A stretch of DNA of 64,000 nucleotides from Gemmatimonadales bacterium (GCA_025934955.1 JAICWE010000002.1:1-64000), one strand, 5' to 3'. Shown: positions 15,279 to 24,211, counted from the stretch's first letter. Notes: a model not told the origin generated them from the letters alone. Made by a program: numbers and translations.

Positions 15279-15752
15279 TCAGCGGTCGGCGAGACTGTCG
15301 AGCAGGGCTCGGATGCGGATGACGACGGGGTTGGCGGCGGGAGCGGGCCGCTCCAGCTCGCGCTCGGGCAGGGAGGGATCGAGCGCGGGCCGGACCACGG
15401 TCTCGACCGTGAGCTTGCTGTGCTCGGGAATGGTCGGATCCACCCAGGCGCGGACCCGCACGATGCCATTGCCCACCGGACGCGCGTGGGTGCGCGACAG
15501 CGTGCGCGCGTCGAGCCACGCCGTCTCGATGTAGCCGTCGCGCGGGTGCACCCGCGAAAGCGGAATGCCGTCGGCGCGGAGCGCGTCAGCCAACTGCTTC
15601 GTCGCGGCCGGTACCCGTCCGGCGACGTCGGCGGTGTCGGCCTCGGGGAACGGCTGGAAGGGGGGCCGCGTCGTCGCCGGATCGCACGCCGCCGCGGAGA
15701 GCGCGGCAGCGATGGCGAGACCGATGACGAGCGCGAGCCCGGAGCGGCGCAC
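15279..15752 (-). CDS. Putative lipoprotein, hypothetical
   Basis: 157 residues from GTG 15752 (VRRSGLALVIGLAIAAAL), with gagg 5 nt upstream and 7 nt after the stop of the DUF2231 gene. The track start at 15902 lies inside that neighbour and gives only Pro/Arg/Thr junk. A signal peptide with lipobox SAAAC is followed by a soluble region (DTADVAGRVPAATKQLADAL ... GNGIVRVRAWVDPTIPEHSK). No family recognised. It ends the six-gene minus-strand run that begins with thiolase. Confidence 0.72.
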   Translation of the reverse strand: MRRSGLALVIGLAIAAALSAAACDPATTRPPFQPFPEADTADVAGRVPAATKQLADALRADGIPLSRVHPRDGYIETAWLDARTLSRTHARPVGNGIVRVRAWVDPTIPEHSKLTVETVVRPALDPSLPERELERPAPAANPVVIRIRALLDSLADR

Positions 15753-15759
15753 CGGTGCC

Positions 15760-16431
15760 TCAGTCCTGGTGCGGCGGGGTGCCGGGCGCGTGGGTGTGGG
15801 TGTGGGTGTGCGGCGAGGCGGAATCGGCGGGCGCCGAGTCGGCGCGGGCGGTGTCGGCCGGCGGCGCCGGCGCGGCCTCGTCGTGGTGGTCTGCGTCGGC
15901 ATCGCCGTGGTCGTGATCGTGGTCGTCGTCCGCTTCGCCGGGGTGATGGTGATGCCCCTCGGCGCGGTTGAGAATCTCGCTCTTGAGCGTGGTGGTCGGG
16001 ACGCCGGCGGCGTGCTCGAACATCATCTCGCCGCCTTCCCTCGCCGTCGCCACCAGGAAGCCGAGCCCGATGAGCCCGAGTACCAGCGCCGCCCCGCGCT
16101 CGCCGCCGCCCATCTTCCGCTCCCGGATGAGCCGCCACAGCGCCAGCACCGCGAAGATGCCGAGGGTGATGAGCGCCAGCTCCTTGTGCTCGCCCATCAT
16201 CTCGTGGATCGCCTCGCCGTGGTCGATCCTGTCCTCGGCCTGGAGGCCGGACAGCACCGCGAGGATCCCGCCCACCGCGCCCGCGAGCAGCGTCCAGTAG
16301 CCGGCGATCCTGAGCGAGTCGCGCTTCCAGATGAGCGACGCGATCTCGAACAGCACCGCGAGCAGGAGCAGCGCGGTGGGAAGGTCGTTCAGGGCGGCGT
16401 GCAGCTGGGGCCAGTCGTAGCCGAACGGCAT
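15760..16431 (-). CDS. DUF2231-type membrane protein with His/Asp-rich tail
   Basis: 223 residues. About four transmembrane helices (LPTALLLLAVLFEIASLIW, TLLAGAVGGILAVLSGL, LALITLGIFAVLALWRL, AALVLGLIGLGFLVATA) match the DUF2231 fold, whose N-terminal H...L.D.P pattern is visible as LHAALNDLPTAL. After residue ~155 comes an extreme metal-ligand tail (GHHHHPGEADDDHDHDHGD, DADHHDEAAP, then HTHTHTHAPG). This should bind Zn, Ni, Cu or Fe, as in metal chaperones and sensors. The next gene encodes a lipoprotein 7 nt away. A metal-handling role is inferred. Confidence 0.78.
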   Translation of the reverse strand: MPFGYDWPQLHAALNDLPTALLLLAVLFEIASLIWKRDSLRIAGYWTLLAGAVGGILAVLSGLQAEDRIDHGEAIHEMMGEHKELALITLGIFAVLALWRLIRERKMGGGERGAALVLGLIGLGFLVATAREGGEMMFEHAAGVPTTTLKSEILNRAEGHHHHPGEADDDHDHDHGDADADHHDEAAPAPPADTARADSAPADSASPHTHTHTHAPGTPPHQD

Positions 16432-16453
16432 CCGGTCTCCTGCGTGGGTGAGG

Positions 16454-17341
16454 TCAGAGGCCGAGCGCCGCCGGGACCGGCGGCGTGGCGGAGTAATCGT
16501 AAAACCCCCGCCCGCTCTTGCGGCCGTACATCCCGGCCAGCACCATCCGCCGGAGCAGCGGCGGCGGTGCGTAGCGGGTCTCGCGATACTCGTCGAACAT
16601 GATCTCGGCGATGCGGCAGACGGTGTCGAGCCCGACGAAGTCGAGCAGCGTCAGCGGGCCCATCGGATGCCCGCAGCCGAGCTGCATGGCGCGGTCGAGG
16701 TCCGCCGTCGTGGCGACGCCGCGCTCGAGCGCGCGCACCGCGTCGAGCAGAAACGGCACCAGCAGCAGGTTGACGATGAACCCGGAGCTGTCCTTGGCCA
16801 GCACCGGCTCCTTTCCCAACCGCCGCGCAAAGGCGACGACCCGCTCGACCGTCTCGGCGCTCGTCGTCACCGTGCGCACCACCTCGACGAGCGGCATCAG
16901 CGGCACCGGATTGAAGAAGTGCAGGCCGACGACGCGATCGGGACGTCCGGTGGCGGCCGCCATCGCCGCGATCGTGAGACTCGAGGTGTTGGACGCGAAG
17001 ATCGTCGCGGGCGCGGCGGTGGCGTCGAGCTCGCGCCAGAGCGCGTTCTTGATCGCGAGATCTTCGGTGACCGCCTCGATGATGAGGTCGCACGCGGTGA
17101 CGGCGCTGAGGTCGGTCGTCAGCGTGAGCCGGCCGAGCGCCGCGTCGCGCGTGGCGGCGTCGAGCTTTCCTTTCTCCACCAGCCGGGCCAGCGACCCTTC
17201 GATCGCCTTGCGGCCGCGGGCGAGCTGCTCCTCGCCGACGTCGCGCGCGACGGTGCGGAAGCCGGCGGCCGCGGCACTCGGCGCGATGCCGCTGCCCATG
17301 AGCCCGGCACCGAGCACGCCGACGCTTCCGATGTCGCTCAC
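16454..17341 (-). CDS. 3-hydroxyacyl-CoA / 3-hydroxybutyryl-CoA dehydrogenase
   Basis: 295 residues from GTG 17341 (VSDIGSVGVLGAGLMGSGI), overlapping the upstream stop by 4 nt; the track's 471-residue start is a frame artefact. The NAD-binding GAGLMGSGIA is followed by FASNTSSLTI and the catalytic HFFNPVPLMPLVEVV. The C-terminal domain carries DSSGFIVNLLLVPFLLDAVR and QLGCGHPMGPLTLLDFVGLD. It oxidises (S)-3-hydroxyacyl-CoA to the ketoacyl form, or the reverse in butyrate/PHB routes. The thiolase three genes upstream supplies the partner reaction. Confidence 0.92.
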   Translation of the reverse strand: MSDIGSVGVLGAGLMGSGIAPSAAAAGFRTVARDVGEEQLARGRKAIEGSLARLVEKGKLDAATRDAALGRLTLTTDLSAVTACDLIIEAVTEDLAIKNALWRELDATAAPATIFASNTSSLTIAAMAAATGRPDRVVGLHFFNPVPLMPLVEVVRTVTTSAETVERVVAFARRLGKEPVLAKDSSGFIVNLLLVPFLLDAVRALERGVATTADLDRAMQLGCGHPMGPLTLLDFVGLDTVCRIAEIMFDEYRETRYAPPPLLRRMVLAGMYGRKSGRGFYDYSATPPVPAALGL

Positions 17342-18174
17342 GACTTGAGCGCCTTGCGGATCTCGTCGGCGATGAGATTGACGACCGAGCCGCGGGCGGG
17401 GCCCGGGCGCGCCGGCTGCGGCGCGGCGGCGCCCTGCTCCAGGTGATCGAGCGCGCGCTCGAGGCCGAGTTGGATGCGGCGGGCGCGGGGCTCGCGCTGC
17501 GCGGTGATCGCCCACGCCGCCACCGGCGCGCCGAGCACCGGGAGCACCGCCACGGCGGTCATCGCGCCCAGCGTCAGCAGCAGCGTGGTGCCGACGACGC
17601 CCGCGCCCATCATCCCCGCCGCGCCGCCGAGCAGCTGATTGCGCAGCGACCGGATCTCGGCGACGAGTCCCACGTGGCAGTAGCCCGACTCGAGCGGCGT
17701 GAGCGTCGCTGTCACCGTGTCGGCCTTGGCGAGCATGAACGGGCGCTTCCCGCTGCCGAACGCGGCGGTGGAGCGTCGGATCGCGGCGGGGAAACCGCTC
17801 ACGGGCTCCCACGTCACCCAGCCCGGCTGCTGCCGCTGCACGCAGAGCAGCTCCTGCTCGTCCATCCACGAGATGAGCGTCCCCTGAATCTGCTCCGTGT
17901 CGCCCCGCACCACGCGTTGCGCGCCAACGGTTGCCGGCCCGGCAATGCGGTCCACGATTCCGGACGGTGTGTACGTCGCGACCCGCGCGCGCTCCTCGGC
18001 CAGCGCCTGCTGGAGGTGCCGCGCCGGAATCCCCACTTCGCGGCCGAGCGCCAGCACCTCGTCCGGAGTGAGCCCCTCGCCGATCTCGCGATCCGACGTC
18101 TGCAGCTCGGCGGCGCGCTGGATGATCCGCTCGAGCGCCGCGCGGTCCACGCGGGAGGGAAGCTGATCCGCCAC
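17338..18174 (-). CDS. Hypothetical membrane protein with helical N-terminal domain
   Basis: 278 residues, no family recognised. Residues ~10-70 are helical (LERIIQRAAELQ ... GIPARHLQQALAEERARV) and resemble a small regulatory or adaptor domain. Residues ~85-185 form a beta-rich soluble part. Residues ~190-235 contain two hydrophobic helices (GMMGAGVVGTTLLLTLGAM, AVLPVLGAPVAAWAI), followed by a Pro-rich segment and a short helix to the end. It lies 7 nt after the slipin gene and overlaps the dehydrogenase gene by 4 nt. Co-expression with slipin hints at a membrane-domain role. Confidence 0.7.
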   Translation of the reverse strand: MADQLPSRVDRAALERIIQRAAELQTSDREIGEGLTPDEVLALGREVGIPARHLQQALAEERARVATYTPSGIVDRIAGPATVGAQRVVRGDTEQIQGTLISWMDEQELLCVQRQQPGWVTWEPVSGFPAAIRRSTAAFGSGKRPFMLAKADTVTATLTPLESGYCHVGLVAEIRSLRNQLLGGAAGMMGAGVVGTTLLLTLGAMTAVAVLPVLGAPVAAWAITAQREPRARRIQLGLERALDHLEQGAAAPQPARPGPARGSVVNLIADEIRKALKS

Positions 18175-18181
18175 GCCGCGC

Positions 18182-19102
18182 CTACTCCTTGGACTCGGCC
18201 TGCGGCTCGGCGGGCGGCTTCGGCTCCGCCTTTGCGCGGTCGATCTTGAGCTGCTGCATCAGCGTGTCGAGCTGCCCGACCGGCATGGCGACGCCGGGAT
18301 GATCGGGGAAGGTGACCGACGGCGCGGGGAGCGCCGCCTGCGCGTTGCCGCCCGCCGCCGGCACGGTGTCGCGGATGAACGGGCGGATCATCTCGATCGG
18401 AATCGGGAAGATGGTGGTGGAGTTGTTCTCGGCGGCGATCTCGGTGACCGTCTGGAGATAGCGGAGCTGCATGGCGCTCGGCTCCGCCGCGAGGGTGCGC
18501 GCCGCCTGCGCCAGCGTTTCGGAGGCCTGGAGCTCGCCCTGCGCGTTGATCACCTTGGCGCGTCGCTCGCGCTCGGCCTCGGCCTGCCGTGCCATCGCGC
18601 GCTTCATGTTCTCGGGCAGGTCCACGTCCTTCACCTCGACCGCCGAGACCTCGATGCCCCACGCCTCGGTGCGCTGGTCGATGATCTTCTTCAGCACCGC
18701 GTTGATCTTCTCGCGATCGCTCAGCAGCTCGTCCAGCTCGACCTCGCCCAGGACGGAGCGGAGCGTCGTCTGGGAGAGCTGGCTGGTGGCGTAGAGGTAG
18801 TCCTCGATCTCGATCACGGCGCGCATCGGATCGGCGACGCGCATGTAGAGCACGGCGTTGACCTTCACCGACACGTTGTCGCGGGTGATCACGTCCTGCG
18901 GCGGGATGTCGAGCGCCATGACGCGGAGCGACACCCGCCGCTGGTTGGCGAAGAGCGCCGGAATGAAGACGAGGCCGGGTCCCTTGGTCCCCCAGTAGCG
19001 TCCGAGGAAGAAGGCGACGCCGCGCTCGTACTGCCGCAGCACCCGCAGACTGAGGAAGGAGTAGCCGACGACGATCGCGAGCGCCGGGAAGAGCAGCTCC
19101 AT
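18182..19102 (-). CDS. Slipin/stomatin-like SPFH protein
   Basis: 306 residues from ATG 19102 ([20 protein letters not shown]), with ggaggt just upstream and only 1 nt after the thiolase stop. An N-terminal membrane anchor is followed by an SPFH domain: [63 protein letters not shown] coiled-coil region ([20 protein letters not shown]) and a Pro/Ala-rich tail follow. Slipins form oligomeric membrane assemblies, usually with an NfeD protease partner. No NfeD gene is adjacent here, which is unusual. Confidence 0.92.
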   Translation of the reverse strand: MELLFPALAIVVGYSFLSLRVLRQYERGVAFFLGRYWGTKGPGLVFIPALFANQRRVSLRVMALDIPPQDVITRDNVSVKVNAVLYMRVADPMRAVIEIEDYLYATSQLSQTTLRSVLGEVELDELLSDREKINAVLKKIIDQRTEAWGIEVSAVEVKDVDLPENMKRAMARQAEAERERRAKVINAQGELQASETLAQAARTLAAEPSAMQLRYLQTVTEIAAENNSTTIFPIPIEMIRPFIRDTVPAAGGNAQAALPAPSVTFPDHPGVAMPVGQLDTLMQQLKIDRAKAEPKPPAEPQAESKE

Positions 19103-19103
19103 G

Positions 19104-20315
19104 CTACCTCCGCTGTGATTCGATGACGACCGCGGCACCCTGGCCGCCGCCGATGCACGCGCTGCCGAGCGCATAGCGGCCGCCGGTGCGCGCGAGCGCG
19201 TGCAGCAGGTGCGCGGTGATTCGCGCGCCGCTCGCCGCGAGCGGATGACCCAGCGCCACGGCGCCGCCTTCGGCATTGGTGCGGGCGCGGTCGAGGCCCA
19301 GCTCCCGCTCGACGGCGAGGTACTGCGCGGCGAACGCTTCGTTCACCTCGACCAGATCCATCTGGTCCAGCGTGAGCCCCGCGCGCTCGAGCGCCAGCCG
19401 CGCGGCCGGCGCCGGGCCGATGCCCATGATCGTGGGGTCCACGCCGGCCACCGCCCAGCTCACCAGCCGGCCGAGCGGCCGGAGGCCGCGCGCCCGCGCC
19501 GCGTCCGCGCCGGCCACGACCAGCGCCGCGGCTCCGTCGGCGATGCCCGACGCATTTCCCGCGGTGACGACGCCGTCCTTCTTGAAGTACGGCGGCAGCT
19601 TCGCGAGACCTTCGGCGGTGGAGTCGGGCCGCATGTGCTCGTCGGCGGCCCAGGGCTCGGTCTGCTTCGTCTTCCGGTTCGTGAGCGGCACCGGCACGAC
19701 TTCATCCGCAAAGGCGCCGGCGTCCCACGCCGCCTTGGCACGGCGCTGGCTCTCCAGCGCGTAGGCGTCCACGTCGGCGCGGGTGAGGTGGTAGCAGTCG
19801 GCCAGCTTCTCCGCCGTCTCCGCCATCGAGAGCCCGCACTGTGAATCGCGCAGCGCCTCCCAGAGCAGATCTTCCAGCGGCGCCGCCGGGCCGAGCCGGA
19901 GTCCCCAGCGCGCACCGCGCACCACGTGCGGCGCCTGGCTCATGCTCTCGGTGCCGCCGGCGAGGACGATCTCCGACTCGCCGAGCAGGATCTGCCGCGC
20001 GCCTTCGACGACCGCCTCGAAGCCTGAGCCGCAGAGCCGGTTCACCGTGACCGCGGGCGTCTCGACCGGCAGCCCAGCGCGGAGTCCGATGTGGCGCGCG
20101 AGGTAGATCGCGTCGGCCGAGGTCTGGAGCGCGTTGCCGAAGACGACGTGCTCCACGTCGCCCGCCGCCACACCGGAGCGGGCGAGCGCCGCTACCGCCG
20201 CGCAGACGCCGAGGTCGGTGGCGGAGAGATCCTTGAGCACGCCGCCGAACGCGCCGAAGCCAGTGCGCACCGCGGAGAGAAAGACGACGTCGGTTGGATG
20301 GCCTTGCGTGCCCAT
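19104..20315 (-). CDS. Thiolase, acetyl-CoA C-acetyltransferase
   Basis: 403 residues with all thiolase signatures: the acylated cysteine in [24 protein letters not shown], the C-terminal [32 protein letters not shown] with the catalytic His, and the second Cys in [15 protein letters not shown]. It condenses two acetyl-CoA to acetoacetyl-CoA or cleaves 3-ketoacyl-CoA. It is first in a minus-strand run that also holds a 3-hydroxyacyl-CoA dehydrogenase, so the two probably serve beta-oxidation or a C4 route. A crotonase/enoyl-CoA hydratase is missing from the cluster. Confidence 0.94.
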   Translation of the reverse strand: MGTQGHPTDVVFLSAVRTGFGAFGGVLKDLSATDLGVCAAVAALARSGVAAGDVEHVVFGNALQTSADAIYLARHIGLRAGLPVETPAVTVNRLCGSGFEAVVEGARQILLGESEIVLAGGTESMSQAPHVVRGARWGLRLGPAAPLEDLLWEALRDSQCGLSMAETAEKLADCYHLTRADVDAYALESQRRAKAAWDAGAFADEVVPVPLTNRKTKQTEPWAADEHMRPDSTAEGLAKLPPYFKKDGVVTAGNASGIADGAAALVVAGADAARARGLRPLGRLVSWAVAGVDPTIMGIGPAPAARLALERAGLTLDQMDLVEVNEAFAAQYLAVERELGLDRARTNAEGGAVALGHPLAASGARITAHLLHALARTGGRYALGSACIGGGQGAAVVIESQRR

Positions 20316-20370
20316 CGGGCCGTTCCGGCGCTACAGGACGGAAGATGCGAGCGCGAAATATAGCCCGGCG

Positions 20371-21021
20371 CTAGCGGGGCAGGGCCGCGCCGCAGCTCAC
20401 GCAGTGGCGCCAGCCGAGCTCCACCGCGCTCTGGCAGGCGGGGCAGCGCGGCTCGCGCTGGTTGGCGCCGCAGTGAGGGCAGAAGTTGACCGTGCGGCCG
20501 AGCGGGAGCGTGCCGCCGCAGTAAATGCAATGGGGCGAGTCGGCGCCGGCGTCATGGCCCTCGACCTCGAGCTCCTCGGCCTCGGGTTCTTCAACGGCGT
20601 GTGCGACGGGAGTGGCGACGAAGCGCGGCGCCACGGCGGGTTCCGGCGCCGGCGGGGCGAAGGACGACTCCGGCTCCGGCCCCAGCGCGTACGCGATTTC
20701 CTCGGTCGAGAGCACCAGCGTCGCCTCGCCCAGCTCACCCAGCAGGCCGAGCTCGGGATGCGCGCTCCGGCTCTCCTTCAGCAGCCGCTCGCGCGCCTTG
20801 GCCGGCTCGGTGCGGGCGAAGCCGCCTTCGCCCGCGGCGAGGTGGAGCAGCAGCATCTCGTAGTCCTCGCTCGACTCGACGCCGACGGTGCGGCGGATGG
20901 CGCGATAGGGGATGATGCTGGTCTGGAGGTCGTGCAGGAGGATCGGCTGGTGCAGCCGGGCCGGGTCAGTCCCGGCGAGGCGCTGCACCAGCGCGCGGAA
21001 GAGCCGTTCCAGGTCGGTCAC
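20371..21021 (-). CDS. Double zinc-ribbon protein, hypothetical
   Basis: 216 residues, GTG start at 21021. The N-terminal ~110 residues are helical and charged (LERLFRALVQRLAGTDPARL ...). A Pro/Ala/Glu linker follows, then two zinc ribbons at the C-terminus: CIYCGG with CPHCGAN, and CPACQS with CVSCGAALP. Zinc ribbons of this kind mediate protein or nucleic-acid contacts. It lies 55 nt upstream of the thiolase start on the same strand. No specific function can be assigned. Confidence 0.75.
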   Translation of the reverse strand: MTDLERLFRALVQRLAGTDPARLHQPILLHDLQTSIIPYRAIRRTVGVESSEDYEMLLLHLAAGEGGFARTEPAKARERLLKESRSAHPELGLLGELGEATLVLSTEEIAYALGPEPESSFAPPAPEPAVAPRFVATPVAHAVEEPEAEELEVEGHDAGADSPHCIYCGGTLPLGRTVNFCPHCGANQREPRCPACQSAVELGWRHCVSCGAALPR

Positions 21022-21184
21022 GCGCCCTCGGCGTCGGAGAGCATGGAGTATAAGGAAGGGACGGGGGAGGTTACGGGCCCGGCCCGGCCGCCGTCAAGCG
21101 GGCGGCTTAACAGCTCCGGGGCCCCTGCGTCGGTTGCGCTCAGTCAGCTCTGGCCGAAGCACCGTCCCCACGACAGGAGGAACG

Positions 21185-22105
21185 ATGTCCCCGACCCAGA
21201 TCCGCATGGCGCTCATCTCCGGCGCCGCCGGCGCCGCACTGATGCTCGGCGCCTGCTCCGACGGCACCACGACGCCGGCCGGTGGTGCCGCGCTCACCGT
21301 GGCCCAGACGGCCGACATCGGAGCCGCCGCCGCCGACGAGAGCGACCAGGCGGTGGACGCGCTCGACGTGCGGGTAACGACCAATCCCGCGGCCTTCAAC
21401 ATCTCGGCGCCGGCCGGCGACCACATCGCCGCCGACATGCCGCCGCTTCAGGGCTGTGCCACCGTCTCCTCGACCGAGGACACCGACGGCGACGGCGCCC
21501 GCGACCAGAGCGTATTCACGTACGATCCCGCCAACTGCATCTTCACCGGCTATCGCGGCGGCACGCTGGTCCTCTCCGGCAGCGTCACCATCAGCGATCC
21601 GACGCCCGACGTGGCCGACTTCAACTACGCGGCGACGCTGGACGGCTTCACCTGGAACTTCACCGCGCCGGCCGGCGACGTCTCGTTCATCACCACGCGG
21701 AACGGCACCCGGCACCTCACCGCCAACAGCAGCGTGCTCACGCTCACCAACGACGTGACGGCGGTCCGCAAGGTGACCGGCAAGGCCGACGCGACCATCT
21801 CGCACAATCTCCAGCTCGTCTTCACGCCCGCGGAGGGCAGCAGTCTCGTGCCGGGCCAGCCCCTGCCGAGCGGCACGATCGTGAAGTCGGGACAGGTGAG
21901 CTGGGCCCGCGGCGCGGAGAGCTACACCTTCACCGCGAACACGGTCACGCCGCTCAGCTACGACTCGACCTGCACCCAGTACCCGCGCTACCGCCGCATC
22001 ACCGCCGGCGAGGTGCACTGGATGCTGCCGTCGGGCGCGTACATCAGGACCGTGTGGAGCGCGTGCGGGGAGAAGCCGACGCACACCTTCGTGCCGGCGG
22101 CGTAA
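21185..22105 (+). CDS. Putative secreted lipoprotein, hypothetical
   Basis: 306 residues from ATG 21185, preceded by a strong aggagg; the longer track frames are rejected. The signal peptide LISGAAGAALMLGAC carries a lipobox ending at Cys, so it should be an envelope lipoprotein. The mature part is beta-rich and Thr/Ala-rich, with an acidic stretch STEDTDGDGARDQSVF that may bind calcium. It has four further cysteines. No family recognised. Confidence 0.8.
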   Translation: MSPTQIRMALISGAAGAALMLGACSDGTTTPAGGAALTVAQTADIGAAAADESDQAVDALDVRVTTNPAAFNISAPAGDHIAADMPPLQGCATVSSTEDTDGDGARDQSVFTYDPANCIFTGYRGGTLVLSGSVTISDPTPDVADFNYAATLDGFTWNFTAPAGDVSFITTRNGTRHLTANSSVLTLTNDVTAVRKVTGKADATISHNLQLVFTPAEGSSLVPGQPLPSGTIVKSGQVSWARGAESYTFTANTVTPLSYDSTCTQYPRYRRITAGEVHWMLPSGAYIRTVWSACGEKPTHTFVPAA

Positions 22106-22138
22106 GCCACGGGAGGAGAGGGGCGGTTCGCGCCGGCA

Positions 22139-22759
22139 CTACTCCGCCAGCGCGAACCGCTTTCCTTCGGCCAGGTCGCGCTCGAGCGCCGTGAACCCCG
22201 CGTCCGGATCGTACTCGACGTACTGCCCCTTGCTCCGTCGCGCAGCGAGCCACTCGGCGTAGCCGCTCGCCACCAGCCCCTCCGACGTGGTCTGCTCCTT
22301 CGCCGCGCGCACCGCGAGGTCATTGGCGTACTCGTTCTTCGGGTGTCCCTGGTGGCCGCGGACCCAGGTCCACTGCGCCTCGTGCAGCGTGCTCGAGTCA
22401 TCGAGCTGCTGCCACAGCATGAGGTTCTCGATCTCGCCGCCCTTCCGTTTCCAGCCGCGCGATTTCCAGCCCGGCACCCACTCGCGCATGCCCTTCACCA
22501 GGTACTCCGAGTCGGACACCATCAGCACCCGGAGCCGGGCGCCCTTCCCTGCCATGAGCTGGAGCGCGGCGATGGCGCCGGCGAGGGCCATCCGGTTGTT
22601 GGTCGTCGCCGGCGCGTGCAGCCAGAAGTCGCGCCGCTCGACCGGGCCGGACGGTCCGCCGCCGCGGATCTCGATGAGTCCGCCGGCGCCGCCGGGGTTC
22701 GCGCCTTCGCGGCCGTTGCCGAGACAGCTCTCGTCGAGATGGACGACGGCGGCGCGCAT
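22139..22759 (-). CDS. Ribonuclease HI-like protein lacking the usual catalytic Glu
   Basis: 206 residues with the RNase HI layout: HLDESCLGNG (D9, matching E. coli D10), VSDSEYLVKGM (D83, matching D70), WVRGHQGHPKNEYANDLA (H136 and D147, matching H124 and D134). The helix that should hold the E48 equivalent reads TNNRMALAGAIAAL, with Ala58 in place of Glu. E48 is one of four metal ligands in E. coli RNase HI, so activity may be reduced or altered. A ~45-residue C-terminal extension follows. Its ATG shares one base with the stop of the 75-residue gene upstream. Confidence 0.85.
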   Translation of the reverse strand: MRAAVVHLDESCLGNGREGANPGGAGGLIEIRGGGPSGPVERRDFWLHAPATTNNRMALAGAIAALQLMAGKGARLRVLMVSDSEYLVKGMREWVPGWKSRGWKRKGGEIENLMLWQQLDDSSTLHEAQWTWVRGHQGHPKNEYANDLAVRAAKEQTTSEGLVASGYAEWLAARRSKGQYVEYDPDAGFTALERDLAEGKRFALAE

Positions 22760-22986
22760 CAGTCGCCGATCACCTGAAAGGAATCGATGTCGGCCAGGAC
22801 GAAGGTGAGCTGCTCGCCGGTCATCGGCAGGTGACCGATAAGGGCATCTCGGTTGTTGCTCGTCGTCATCCGCACCGCGGTGACGATGTACTCGGTGCCG
22901 CGCCGGTTGAGCGCCACGCGCAGTCCCTTGCGGACGGCGTGCTCCAGGCGATCCATGTTTTCGGGAGTCCAGCGGACGGGTGACAT
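22759..22986 (-). CDS. Conserved-looking hypothetical protein, 75 aa
   Basis: A small soluble protein (MSPVRWTPENMDRLEHAVRK) with no membrane segment or signal. GLRVALNRRGTEYIVTAVRM and LTFVLADIDSFQVIGD look like beta strands of a compact fold. Its stop overlaps the RNase HI-like start by one base (TGATG), so the two are co-translated. Coding is supported by the coupling and normal composition; function unknown. Confidence 0.7.
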   Translation of the reverse strand: MSPVRWTPENMDRLEHAVRKGLRVALNRRGTEYIVTAVRMTTSNNRDALIGHLPMTGEQLTFVLADIDSFQVIGD

Positions 22987-23034
22987 GGGTGGGGAAGGTA
23001 ATCGGGCGCGCGACGGCGATTCGTTCCGGGCGGG

Positions 23035-24114
23035 CTACTCCGGCAGCTCCAGCGTGCGGGAAACTCGGAGCGCGCCGGCCGGCCCGCCGACGATCCGCCC
23101 GACGGTGGCGGCGACCGGCGTGGCTTCGTCCCCCAGCGCCGCGATCAACTCGGCGTGCTGCGCCGGCGGCACGGCGAGCAGCAGCCCGCCCGAGGTCTGC
23201 GCGTCACCGCAGAGCGCGCGCTCCGCCTCGGTGAGCGACGGGTCCCACTCCGCGTTGGCGCTCTCGAGATTGCGGAGCGTGCCGCCGGGCACGAAGCCGC
23301 GCGACGCGAGGTTCCACGCGTGCGGCAGGATCGGCAGACGCTCATACGCCAGCTCCGCCGCGACCCGGCTCGCCGCGAGGATGTTGCCGAGATGGCCGGT
23401 GAGCCCGAAGCCGGTAATGTCGGTGCACGCGCTCACGCCGACCCGGAGTGCCGCGCGCATCGCGCCGTCGTTGAGCGTCGTCATCGAGGCGACGGCGTCG
23501 GCCATGCCCGCGGGGAGCAGCGCGTCGCGCTTGAGCGCGGTCGCCAGGATGCCGGTGCCGAGCGGCTTGGTGAGCACCAGCAGATCGCCGGCGCAGGCGC
23601 CGGCGTTGGTGAGCATCCGGTCGGGATGCACCTCGCCAAACACCGCCATGCCGAACTTGGGCTCCGGGTCGTCCACCGAGTGCCCGCCCACCACGAGACA
23701 CCCCGCGCGCCGCGCCACGGCGGCCGCGCTCTCGATCACCTCGCCCAGCATGTCGAGCGGCAGCGTATCGCGGGGCCAGCCGACCAGGTTCAGCCCGAAG
23801 AGCGGCGTCGCGCCCATCGCGTAGATGTCGCTCAGCGCGTTGGCTGCGGCGATGGCGCCCCACGCCGACGGGTCATCCACGATGGGCGTGAAGAAGTCCA
23901 CCGTCGCCACGACCGCCCGGTCGTTCGACAGCCGGAACACCGCGGCGTCGTCGCGGCTGGCGGCGTCGACGAGAAGGCGAGGGTCGGAGACGTTCGGGAC
24001 GTGACGCAGCACGTGCGCCAACTCGGCGGGGCCGAGCTTGCAGGCTCAGCCGGCGCCGTGGGAGAGCGACGTGAGCCGGATGCGCGGCCGCTGGTCGGGA
24101 GCGGGATCGGCCAT
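23035..24114 (-). CDS. selD: Selenide, water dikinase SelD with predicted selenocysteine (UGA codon 23)
   Basis: The track ORF starts only at TTG 24021, missing the catalytic N-terminus. Reading upstream gives an in-frame ATG at 24114 (MADPAPDQRPRIRLTSLSHGAG), then TGA, then ACKLGPAELAHVLRHVPN. The TGA falls exactly where SelD proteins have Cys or Sec (family pattern HGAGCGCK), so it is read as selenocysteine at residue 23. The rest is typical: GGHSVDDPEPKFGMAV, LTKPLGTGILATALKRD, TDITGFGLTGHLGN, CGDAQTSGGLLLAV. SelD makes selenophosphate from selenide and ATP for Sec-tRNA and selenouridine synthesis. Total 359 residues. No selA, selB or tRNA-Sec is in the window. Confidence 0.9.
24022..24048 (-). 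promoter_or_regulatory. Recoded UGA and candidate SECIS hairpin in selD
   Basis: The TGA at 24048-24046 is followed nine nt later by the perfect stem ctcggc-ccc-gccgag (24036-24022). Bacterial SECIS elements lie just 3' of the UGA within the coding sequence. This hairpin is in the right place, though its loop is smaller than the typical bulged form. Inference from position and pairing. Confidence 0.5.
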
Positions 24115-24211
24115 GGCTCGCAATCTAGCGCGCGCCGGCGGCAGGACGGGAAGCGCTCAGATCCGTGACGTACGGATTCTTGGCAGCGGCCGCATCCGGA
24201 CGCCGGGGCGG

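Noticed and set aside
23035-24021. SelD as a truncated pseudogene or frameshift
   Set aside because: The upstream frame is intact, ends in the exact catalytic motif, and the stop is TGA at the known Sec position; recoding explains it better.
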